Below, one piece after another: positions 23,601 through 35,600 of a DNA stretch of 64,000 nucleotides. The first letter of the stretch is position 1; every line of letters starts with the position of its first letter. Below the pieces are notes generated by a model. It worked only from the letters and a program-made list of their open reading frames with translations, was not told the DNA's origin and ran no database searches. The stretch is from Macrocystis pyrifera (Eukaryota > Sar > Phaeophyceae > Laminariales > Laminariaceae): NCBI GenBank assembly GCA_031763025.1, contig JASSKH010000001.1, positions 18,081,142 through 18,145,141 on the forward strand, read 5' to 3'. Position numbers and translations under genes: made by a program.

Positions 23601-26600
23601 AGTCCCTACGAGCATGCACTCGGTGAGACTCGAACCCACGAAATTGATCTTGATAGGCACGGGGACCACCTACCAAGCCACCGGGGACGCATGTGGGCCA
23701 ATGACGAGAATACCAGCAACAGCAGCAACAGCAGCAACAGCAGCAACAGCAGCAAAACGACCAACAACAAGGCCAACAAGGCCAACAACAGCAACCACGC
23801 CCGACAATGGAACGAAAACAACGACCACAACAAAACCGCAACCATAGCGAGCGCTGCAGTGCCGATTGAGGAAGCAGACACGGCGGTTACCATGAGTACT
23901 CGTACATGCACCCACCGACCGGTATGCCAGGCAGTCTTTAAGGTCTGCTTCGACTGCCAACGTCGTCAACTGTTACATCTACTCTCGCCACACAATGTTT
24001 GAATACAGTCCCCCATTCGACTGTGACACGAACACCCCTACGTACGTACGTACCTTAGCAACACACTATTACGGGGGACCATATTAAAAAGGACAAAATA
24101 TTGTTAGTAAAACTAGGTAAATATATAGGTTTTTGTGTGCACCGTAGGTCCTATTTACTATGGTCCCCCGTAATATCATAATAAAACAGCACTGCCGCTG
24201 TTATGTCATACCCTCGGGTAATTTTTCAGCAATAAGCTCGGTAGAAAGCAGCATTGCCGCTAGCAGAGCTTACAGAGTGGTGTGCGAACACGCAGACGTC
24301 TCCAAGCGGGAGTCGAGCTGGGGCGCCCCGCAGCTCGCAGCCTGACGGCGAAGTACGCACCGCTTTCCAGCGGCCTTCGGCGCCTCACAGGAGTGCACAG
24401 AGCGAGTGCTCAAGTGGCGAGTTTCACTGCCTTCGAAGGCTTGCCGCCATGACGGTCACTGCTACCATGAAGTTAGTAATTTGGGTTTCGTACTAGAAAT
24501 AGGCCTTACGATGGTAAAATAGTTTCCAGTGTGTAGACTTGCCATTCTGCCCGCACATATAAGGGCGGTTTGCGTATACTCGGCCCTTACGTTTTTGGAG
24601 AGAGTGGTACTGCTGTGCATAATATGCTACTTGGACCAGCCTCGACGAAGTGCCAACACAGGCGCCTCATTACAGCTTCATTCAAATAAGCGGTTTTGTA
24701 CAAGCTGCGCCAAGGTGTTATTCTGCTACCAGTACCTTTTTTACCCGGGCGTCCAGAGTTTAGTGGTGAAAGGGCTTGTCGATTATTTAAAAAAAAATCT
24801 GGCTTTGCAGCGAAGAGGTAAAATCCCGTATTCCCAGCAGCGTATGTCAGCACGATGCGCCGCCTTTGCCAGACGAGACGAGAGGTGGCGCGCGGGAGGA
24901 AAAGAGAGTTCGCTATCGCAGCTCGCAAGCTCAGACAATCGACGCAGCAGAGGGCGGCCCGACACCATGCTGGTGTGGCGGTGTCTCCCCCCTACACTAC
25001 GTGCCTTGTTGCGTGCCTCGGAGCCTGCGCTCTGCCCCTGTGAGAGGGTAAAAAATCAGGGGCTGCGCAGCCTGCTGTCCCTCTGCGTACCCTCATCCGC
25101 CCAGAGGCCAGAGGCACAAGTTTTGAGTGCGTGCGCGTAGCCAGACGAGACTTAGGCCCAAAGAGTACTTGTTACTCCGGACATAGCGGTGGCAGCAGTA
25201 ACCACACTGCCCGAAAATGTAAGAAAATGTCGGTACTGTATTGCTGTATTGATATTGATACCTGACGGCCCTCACATTATCGGACAGAGTGGTGCCCTTC
25301 TCGCGAAACAGTCAAAAACGAAATCTACAGCTGTTTCCTATGCGCTCGATTTCGAACTACAGGTTTTTATTTTTCGGTCTCAAAAATGAATGACCCTGCT
25401 TATGCAGCCCAAATATGCAAAATACGACCGGAAATTTTCGATTTGAGGATCCGATGACCCAAGTCGTCGGATTTTGGCCCCCAAAATCCGACGACTTGGG
25501 TCATCAGATTTTCAAAACTCGAAAAATGGCATGCTCTCTAAAATCAAGATGTTATGCGCGACAGGAAACAGCAGCAGAACGATCGACGAGTTGGATGGTG
25601 ACACAGCTGTGTAGCGACGTTGCTTCGCGCCCGACGCGCGTTCGGCGGGCGGTTTGTCCCTCCGTGACCAGATTGCAGTCGGCTGGCGCGGGCTCGGGCC
25701 CAGAGACCAAGAGAAGCGCACTTGGCACGCACCTCTCTCCGTGGATACGTACTCGTAGACTACACTGCTATACAGCAGCACCAGTCAGTCACGGAAAAAA
25801 AAAAAGCGTAGTATCTCTAAGTTCACGTGAGATGCATGTTTTGTTCACAACCGACGGAATTAATTATTTATAGTCATTGGCTCTACCGACGGAAACTATA
25901 TGGCTTAATTTGAGAGAGAAGAGAAGAACAACCATACTCGCCCCGTGCCCCCTCCTAGCTCCTCGTGATAGGTGCACGAGTAGAGCACGGCACTGCTCGC
26001 TGCCGATTGATAGGCCTAGAGGCTAGGCCTACTGTTGTGGTTTCTCTGTTGCGGTTCCTCTTCACGTCAGCAGCAGGCAGCAGCAACAGCGGCGGTTGGC
26101 GAGCTGCAGCATCATGGAAAGGGAGGAGGATGAGCAGGGGCGACGCACGCTTTCCCAGTACGTGTGCGAGAGAGGCGTGCGAAAGAAGCGAGGGTCCGGG
26201 AATGTTCGGGGTTCTTATTTAGACCTTGAACTCGAGCGCAATAATTAATTGGGCGTGGGGCTGTCGACTCTGATGCACAATGACTCACGAGCGTGCCTCA
26301 TGCGCCTGTAAGCATCGTTACCTCGATCGCTTGGGGCCGCCAGCCACGATTTTTCCCACGAGTGTTTTTTTCTTGGCCGGTTCGCTCCGGTGGTTGGGTA
26401 AGAGTTGCTTGCACACGCATGAAGGGTAATACGGGTAGAACCTCGTAAAAAACTTTGGGTGTCCTTCCTAAATCCGCGAATTCGCGAATCGGCCGTTCAC
26501 AGGAGGGAACAACTGATGATATTCGCAACAGCATAGACAGGACTCGTACATCAGTAGAGATATTTGATCGAGACGTACCACCGCTGCAATGGGGCAAAGA

Positions 26601-29600
26601 GCGCAAAGTCTGTACCAGATATCATGATATATCCATGCCCAGAATGGAGACAGATACCCGCACACAGAGTATTTGGTATTAATAGAGAATACTGATGACA
26701 CCTGAACGGAACGCATATGTGCTGTACGGGCACACACCAGGTTTCTTTTTCTCTTCGCAGACATGCTGCACCCAGAAATGGGGATACATACTCGCACGTA
26801 CCGACATATACTTGACGTATACCGGGTATCCTCGATCTCACAGCTGACGTTGTTATTTCGCTGATATATATGAACAATGCTACTTTGCCAGTGCCGTCGG
26901 CCCTTGGCTTTGTCCGTCACTAACGTTACAGATCATACGTACACGTCGCAGGACACAACGTGCTGCTGTATGCACCAACAATGCTGTGCCGGTGCACTTA
27001 AAGGCTGTCGATGGTGAGGGACTTTGGGCCGGTGAGGGTCGCGTGGCCGGCGCCAATGCGTCGACCCTCGGCCTGTCCCTTACTATGAATAGAGATATAT
27101 ATCATACATCGTGAGGCACAATGTACGACCGTACGCACCAACACCGCTGGGCGGGTGCACTTAAAGGCGGTCGATGGTGAGGGACTATATGCCGGTGCAG
27201 GTCTCGTGGCCGGCGCCAACGCGTCGGCCTGCGGCCCGTCCCTCACTAACGATACATATCATACACGTTGCGAGACACAATGTATTGCTGTATGTTCCTA
27301 CGACGCTGTGCCGGTGCACAAAAAGGCGGTCAATGGTGAAGGACGATATGCCGGTGCAGGCCTCGCGACCGGCGCCAACGCGTCGGCCCAGGCCCGTCCC
27401 TCACTGCCGATACATATAATAAACGTCGCGGTACACAACGAACGATGTACGTGAAACACCGCTGTGCCGGCGCACTAGAAGGCGGTCGATGTTGAGGGAC
27501 TATGTGCCGGTGCACGGCTCGGGGCCGGCGCCGATGCGTCGACCCTCGGCCCTGCCCCTCACTAACGATACCTATCATACGCGTGGGCGATAAATATATA
27601 CCTGGTAACGATCTATGCCATACACGTCGTGAGACACAATGAACTGCTGTACGTATCAACAACGCTGTACCGGTGCACTAGAAGACGGTCGATGGTGAAG
27701 AAATATATGCCGGTGCAGGTCTCGTGGCCGGCGCCAACGCGTCGGCCTGCGGCCCGCCTCCAACTAACGATACATACCGTACACGTTGCGGGACACAATG
27801 TATTGCTGTATGTTCCTAAGACGCTGTGCCGGAGCACGAAAAGGCGGTCGATGGCGAGGAACCATGTAGCCGGCGTAGGCCTCGTGGCCAGCGCCAACGC
27901 GTCGGCCGTTAGCCCGTCCCTTACGAACGATACATATAAAAAACGTCGCGGTACACAACGAACGATGTATGTAACAACAACGCCGTGCCGGCGCACTAGA
28001 AGGCGGTCGATGGTGAGGGACTACTGTATGTGCCGGTGTACGGCTTGGGGGCCGGCGCCGATGCGTCCACCCTCGGCCCTGCCCCTCACTAACCATACTT
28101 GTGTTACGCGTCGCGACGGCTGTAGCGATATATATCATACATGTCGTGAGACACAACATACTGCTGTACGTACCAACGACGCTGTGCCGGGGCACTAAAA
28201 GGCGGTTGATGGTGAGGGAATATATGCCGGTGCAGGTCTCGTGGCCGGCACCAACGCGTCGGCCTGTGGCCCGTCCCTCATTAACAATACATATCATACA
28301 CGTTGCGAGACACAATGTATTGCTGTATGTTCCAACGACGCCGTGCCGGTGCACTATTAATAAAAGGCGGTCGACGCTGAGGGACTATGTGCCGGCGCAG
28401 GCCTTATGACCGGCGCCATCGCGTCGGCCCTTGGCTTCTCCTCACTAGCGACACATATAATGAAGGTCGCGGTACACAACGAACGATGTATGTAACAACA
28501 CCGCTGTGCCGGCGCACTAAAAGGCGGTCGATGATGAGGGACTACGTGCCGATACACGGCATGGGGCCGGCGCCGACGCGTCGACCCATGGCCTTGCCCC
28601 TCAATAGCGATTATTCTCATACGCGTCGCGTCGAGTATAGCGATATATATCATTCACGTCGTGAGACACAATGCACTGCTGTACGTACCAACGACGCAGT
28701 GCCGGTCCACTAAAACGCGGTCGATGGTGAGAGAAGATATGCCGGTGCAGGTCTCGGGGCCGGCGCCAACGCGTCTGCCTGTGGCCCGTATCTCACTAAC
28801 GATACATATCATACACGTTGCGAGTTGCGAGACACGATGTACTCCTGATGCTCCAACGACGCTGTGCCGATGCACTCAAAGGCGGCCGATGGTGAGGGAC
28901 TATGTGCCGGCGCAGGCCTCGTGGCCGGCGCCAACGCGTCGGCCCTTGGCCCGTCCCTCACTAACGATACATATAATCAATATCGCGGTACACAACGAAC
29001 GAGAAGACCGCTGTGCCGGCGCACTAGAAGGCGTTCGATGGTGAGTGACTACTGTATGTGCCGGTGCATGGCTTGGGGCCGGCGCCGATGCGTCGACGCT
29101 TGGCCCTCCCCTCACTAACTAGAGACACAATGTACTGCTGTGAGTTTCAACGACGCCGTGCCGGTGCACGATAAGGCGGTCGATGGTGAGGGGCTATGTG
29201 CCGGCGCAGGCCTCGTGGCCGGCGCCAACGCGTCGGCCCTTGGCCCGTCCCTCACTGCCGATACATACAATACACGTCGCGGTACACCATGAACGATGTA
29301 GGTAACAATACCGTTGTGCCGGCGCACTAGAAAGCGGTCGACGGTGACGGACTATGTGCCGGTGCACGGCTCGGGGCCGGCGCCGATGCGTCGACCCTTG
29401 GCCCTGCCCCTCACTGACGATACATATCATACGTCGCTATAAATATATAGTGATATACAAGGCTTTCCTTCGGAGTGGGTATTCCGTCGTTTCGTGTACA
29501 TATAACTGCAATTAATTGGCGACATAGCCCAAAGCCAACCAAACTAAATGTATTTGTGTAAGAAACGGTGAAGGATGTAATAATCGCGTTTATTTATGAA

Positions 29601-32600
29601 TGTAATGTGAAACGTAAGATCGGGTGACGCAAGAGTAAGAATGACAGTCGTCTAATAAAAATAATAATAACATATTTCATCAGTGTGGGGAGAGAGTGGA
29701 GTAGTGCTTGGCATGTGGATGATATACAACATACAGGCTGTTGTTTAAAGGGAGGTTTGGGACAGGAGAGAAAGAAGCAGTGCCGGCAACGACAACGGTT
29801 ATGGAAATGTTGTATAGTTGCTGGGCGGCCGCGATTTCGATGTAGCCAGCATAGGAGTTTGGATGAGACATGATATGTAAACAGTCTTCCAGGATGCTGT
29901 AGTAACGAGGCGGGAGGCCCAGAATGTGGATCTGTTCGCTGTTGAACCCGTTGGATATGTGTAGGAAGAAATAATCGTGATTTTGGGAAATGTGGGAAAC
30001 AATTTGTTTCCTTTCGTTCGTCCTGGACGGCGACAATCTGCTTGGCGTACTGCTTCGGAATTCCGCGAAGCCCTGGAGCAGGCGAAATGGAAGGGAGTCT
30101 TTTTGCGCTTGATGATGATGTCTCCATCTTTGATGGTGGAGTCTGTCAGGCGGCAGTTGTAGCACTTGCCACGGGCCTGGTCGAAGTAAACATATAGGGT
30201 GCGCGGGGCGGGAGTGGCGCGCAGGGAATGGTGGGGGAGGGGGAAGGGGGGGGGGGGGGCAGAGTTCATTATTTGTACTACTCTACAGCGGCACAACAGC
30301 AGTACGTAATCGCTTGCTATACGACGGCAGCAGCAGCAGCAGAAGCAGCAAGTACGTAATTTCATTGACGATACAGAAATATGTACACACACAAAGCACG
30401 TCCAGCATGATGTACGGCAACAACGCAGCAGCACCACAAAAAAAATCAGTGACGATACAGAAATATGTACACACGCTCAATTTTAAGTGTAATAATAGAC
30501 ACACAAATCATGTCCAGCATGATGTACGGCAACAACGCAGCAGCGCCACAAAACGACCAGGAAACACAATTATCCGAGTACATACAAACATTCAGTGAAT
30601 ATTGCGGCAGCACTAAAAGCAGAGCAGCAGCAGCAGCAGAAGCAGCAACGGATCGCCACAGCTGCTAGCAACGATATGAAAAGAAGGGAGAAAAAAAGTT
30701 AGTACCCCGAGGCCGTCCGAAAAGTATTTTTGGTACCTCACTGTAGACCCACCTCCGCATGCTGTACGGCAACAACGCAGCAGCAGCATAGCAACAATAC
30801 GAAATACGAGAAAAAGTAGAAGTACGTACGCAAAATGCAGGAGCAAAACGACCAAAATATTTTTTTACGTATCAAAAAAAACATTTGGGTACAAAAATGG
30901 CCAAAAAAAAAACAATAATCCGCGTTGGCAGCAGCGGCATAGCAACGATATGAAAATAAGGAAGAAAAAAAGTATGTACCCTGGTATGCCGCAATCGCAA
31001 AACCTACGGAATTTCATTGACGATACCGAAATATGTACACACACAAGTGCAGCATGATGTACGGCAACAACGCAGCAGCACCACAGCAGCATAGCAACGA
31101 TATATATGAAAATAACCAAGCCAAAAACGAGAAATTGCAGTACGTACGCAAAATGCAGGAGCAAAAAACGACAAAAATATTTTTTCACGTATCAAAAGGA
31201 ACCATTTGGGTACAAAAACGACCAAGAAAAACAGTAATCCCAGTACATACGAACATCCAGTGGATATTGCGGCAGCACATTAGCAGCAGCAGCAGCAGAA
31301 GCAGCTACAGCATTAGCAGCAGCAGAAGCTGCAACGAATCGCCGCAGCGTTGGCAGCAGCAGCAGCAGCAGCGTTGGCAGCAGCAGTAGCAGCAGCATAG
31401 CAACGATATGAAAATAAGGAAGAAAAAAAAAGCATGTACCCTGGTATGCCGCCATCGCAAAACCTGCGGAATTGACGATCCGAAAATATGTACGCTTCCA
31501 GCATGATGCACGGCAACAACGCAGCAGCACTACATACAGCAGCAGCAAGTGCACAGGAGCAGCAGGTGCACAGCACGGCAACAACGCAGCAGCACTACAG
31601 CAGCAGCGAGTGCACAGGAGAAGCAGGTGCACAGCAGCAGCAGCACTCATGGCGTGGCGCTGACAGCAGCAGCAGCAGCAGCAGCGGCAGCCGAAAACGA
31701 GCAAAATGAGCATGTGGGGTCACCCAAACATGTACACACAGAAATCGTGTGCATGCACCGAAAATGCACCACAGTAGCAGCAGCACTCACGTCGTTCGGT
31801 GCAGCGGTGACGGCGACAGCTGAATCCTCCGTTCCTTCGTTCACGTCACGCAAACAGTTGTGCATGTGCGCGTTCGCGTGCACTGTGTGTAAGAGGAGCC
31901 GATGCAACGCACGAAGGGGAAAGAACGAGCATGGATGAGTCAAAAAAAAAAAACGCTTTGACGTAAGTTTGTATGCAAAAAGGCAATTGAAAATCCCCAA
32001 AAAACGTACTGGCAACATACAGCATGCACAATAGACATAAGACACTCACCACTGTCAGCAGTCTCGAGGGAGTACGAGACAGTCCCTTCCTTGATCGGGC
32101 GAGCACAGAACTCGCAGTCGGTTGCCCTGTCAGGATGATCCCGCCACCACGCACGTGAGATCCTTGCAGGTGGCGAAGGCCACGTGTTTGCCACCAGGCG
32201 CGGAGTTCTTGACCAAGTGCTGGTCCGTGCACTGGTCGCAAACAACAGCCGGCACCAGGTCGGTCTTTGTCGTTGCCGCTCTCTTGCCAGAGGGCGAGGA
32301 CCACGCGCCTCTCGACAAGGGGGAGGTGAGCTTAGGGGGCGTGGAGAAGGGAGAGGCGGGGGTTGCAGCACCAGCAGGTTCGCCACCGACAGCAGCAGCT
32401 TGGCCGCCGACAGCTGCACCTATCTATGCCGTTCGTCGAAGGCTAGACGCCTCTTTTAGGCGCCGTGCGAAGAGCTGTCTATTGGTTGGCAGTTTGCGGA
32501 AGAAGAAAGAAGAAAGGTTGTTTGGCTGTTCGGCTGTTTTAAAGAAGAAGGGCTGTTTGCGAAGAGCTGTCTATCAGTCGGTCTGTCTGCCAAGAGCTAG

Positions 32601-35600
32601 CAAGTGACAACGACCTCAAAAATCGTAATTATAGTTGTATTTATATCATACACGTCGTGAGGCACAATATACTGATGTGCGTACCAACAACGCTGTGCCG
32701 GTGCACTAAAAGGCGGTCGATGGTGAGGGAAGATATGCGGGTGCACGTCTCGCGGCCGGCGCCAACGCGCCGGCTTGGGACCCGTATCTCACTAACGATA
32801 CATATCATACACGTTGCGAGAGATGATGTACTGCTGTGTTTTTCCAACGACGCTGTGCCGATGCACTAAAAGGCGGTCAATGGTGAGGGACTATATGCCA
32901 GCGCAGGCCTCGTGGCCGGCGCCAACGGGTCGGCCCTTGGCCCGTCCCTCACTGCCGATACATATAATAAAAGTCGCGGCCCACAACGAACGATGTATGT
33001 AACAACACCGCTGTGCCGGCGCACTAGAAGGCGGTCGATGGTGAGGGACTATGTGCCGGTGCACGACTTGGGGCCGGCGCCGATGCGTCGACCCTTGGCC
33101 CTGCCCCTCACTAACGATACTTATCACACACGTCACGATACATATATATTAATAGTGATATATATCATATACGTCGTGAGACACAATATACTGCTGTACG
33201 CCCCAACAACGCCGTGCCGGTGCACTAAAAGGCGGTCGATGGTGAGGGAAGATCTGCCGGTGCAGGTCTCGTGGCCGGCGCCAACGCGTCGGCCTGCGAT
33301 CCGTCTCTCATTAACGATACATATCATACACGTTGCGAGACACAATGTATTGCTGTGTGTTCCAACGACGCTGTGCCGGAGCACTGTAAGGTGATCGATG
33401 GGGAGGGGCTATGTGCCGGCGCAGTCCTCGTGGCCGGCGCCAACGCGTCGGCCCTTGGCCCGTCCTTCACTAGCGATACACATCTTAGACGTCGCGGTAC
33501 ACAACGAACGATGTATGCAACAACACCGCTGTGCCGGCGCACTAGAAGGCGGTCGATGGTGAGGGACTATGTGCCGGTGCACGGCTTGGGGCTTGCGCCG
33601 ATGCGTCGATCCTTGGCCCTGCCCCTCACTAACGATACTTAACATACGCGTCGCGACGCACAACTACGATGCCGTGCCGGTGCACTTTAAGGCGGTCGGT
33701 AGTGGCGGAGTATGCGCCGGTTTACGTCTCGTGACCGGCGCACCGGCTTACAGTCGAGATTGACTGGAATGCATGCTGGCGCATGCGTCACCCCCGTCCC
33801 ACTAGCGAGACATTCGTACCAAAGACACAGGCGCGTGTCACCCCAAGGAAAGCTCTCGGCCGGTGCACGAGATACGCGGTGCCGAGCACCAGATAGCGAA
33901 TGCTGTTGATAGGAAGATGTCGGTGCATGTCAACAACCGCGGCTGTAAACAACGCCGGCGCGTACTAATGGTGTGCCGGCGCACACCAGCACGGGGACAA
34001 CCAAGCCCCACCCTTGTCCAGGCCGGTGCATGGATAGAGCACCAGATAGCGGATGCTGTTGATAGGAAGATGTCGGTGCATGTCAACAACCGCGGCTATA
34101 AACAACGCCGGCGCGTACTAATGGTGTGCCGGCGCACACCAGCACGGGGACAACCAAGCCCCACCCTTGTCCAGGCCGGTGCATGGATAGTGCTCACCGT
34201 CGCCCCTATCTAATATCGTTCCCGTCGCGCTGCCCCGTTCCGCTTCCGCGCCGTGTCGTCGCCTCCGTTGCCGCCGTCGTTGTGTTCTCTTCCGCGTCTG
34301 CGTCGTTCGCTGTTGCCGTCACTGTGTTCTGTGACGCGTCCGCGCTGTCTCGCCGAGTCCAAATTTCGCACAGGCCCGGCGAGAACGATGGCGGAGAGGG
34401 GAATTGGGACAATGACGGGTAGCGACGGCGACGAGGAGGCTTTCGCGTCGCTGCCCGACTTTGCAACTTTCAAGCAGAGGATGGCGAACGAAGTCGCCCA
34501 GATCCAGGTGGCGCTCCAGAGATCGGTAAACGACATTATCGAAGCCTCCCGCCGTCCCCCTCTCGGAGGGGGGGCGGCGCCAGCAGGTCTGGAACGCATC
34601 CCGGCAGCTCTGCTGCCGGGGCCTTCCTGCTGGACCACTCCCCCAGCACCGCCCTGCTCGGACCGCCGGCCGGACAGCCGTTCGGGAACCCCATCGCTGG
34701 GATCCTTCCGCCGACTCCCAACATCGCTGGCCAACCCGTCGATGGGGCCACGGGCGCCCGAGCGGGTCTGCGTGGGCTCCCCAACCCCGAGCAGGGCAGG
34801 CTCACCGTAGGTCCGGGGCGGGCGTTCTGTCACGGTGGTACTCCGGGCGGCGCCCCTCTCGGACAGGCAGGTCCACTCGCCGTGGTCCCGGGAGGGCGGG
34901 CTACGGTAGTGTTTTTGGGGCGGTACCGGGGCCACCGTGGGCCCAGCGGAAGGAGTCGGCTACGGTGGCTCTTTGGTCGATATCGAAACCGCCCGCGCCC
35001 AACTCGGCCAGGCGGGCGGGCTCGCAGTGGGTCGGGGGGGGGGGGGGGGGGGGGGGGCTACGGGGGCTATGTGGGCGGCGCCGGTGGTGCCGGCGCCTTC
35101 TTCAGACAGGCGGGCGGGCATGCCGCCGGCTCGGCTACGTCCCGGCCGAGGCAGGAGCCAACAGCGCGCCATCGATTGCACTCGGCCACGCGGCCCGCGA
35201 CGGGCCGGGTGGGCTTGAGGTCGGCTCGGACGTTTTACGGGGACGTCAGCGCCAACAACCTGCTTACGCCTTGGACCGACAACTCAACCAGATTATGACC
35301 ACCCGCGCAATGGCATCGTGGGCCAGCCCCACGACCCAGCTATTGCAGATCATCTACGGTGGCCGCCTGGCGTCAATGCAAGGGGCGGCCGTGCAGGGGT
35401 ACGGCACGGTCAACATTTCGGCCGGCGTCCATGGCATGTTGGAGCGTTGGACGACCAAGACTTTCTGGCCTTCACACCGGGCGGGGGGCAGGCATCAACC
35501 GTCCACTGGCACGACACCTGAGCATTTTGGGGTACGCGATCGTTACGATCGCGTCCCGCGGGCTCCCACAAAATGGCGTGGATTTCAATGTGATGCGCGC

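Larger units (their letters stand above)
29458..32645 (-). mobile_element. Zinc-finger/OTU-like mobile element, copy 2
   Basis: Same 5' (caaggctttccttcgg) and 3' (ttgtatttata) ends as copy 1, 3.19 kb. It interrupts the GC-rich satellite: satellite text gtgatata precedes it and tcatacacgtcgtgag resumes after it, as in intact monomers (gcgatatatatcatac). Copy 2 is slightly shorter in the CAG-rich interior and lacks one aagaagaaaggttgtttggc repeat near the right end. Sequence identity to copy 1 is high by eye. Confidence 0.8.

Noticed and set aside
27155..29430. Long ORFs on both strands rich in Arg, Pro and Ala
   Set aside because: They follow the satellite period, change frame with monomer length and have no domain.
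26985..33760. CRISPR-like array from regular spacing of a conserved core
   Set aside because: Units are ~160 bp, spacers are themselves conserved, and the context is eukaryotic; it is a satellite.
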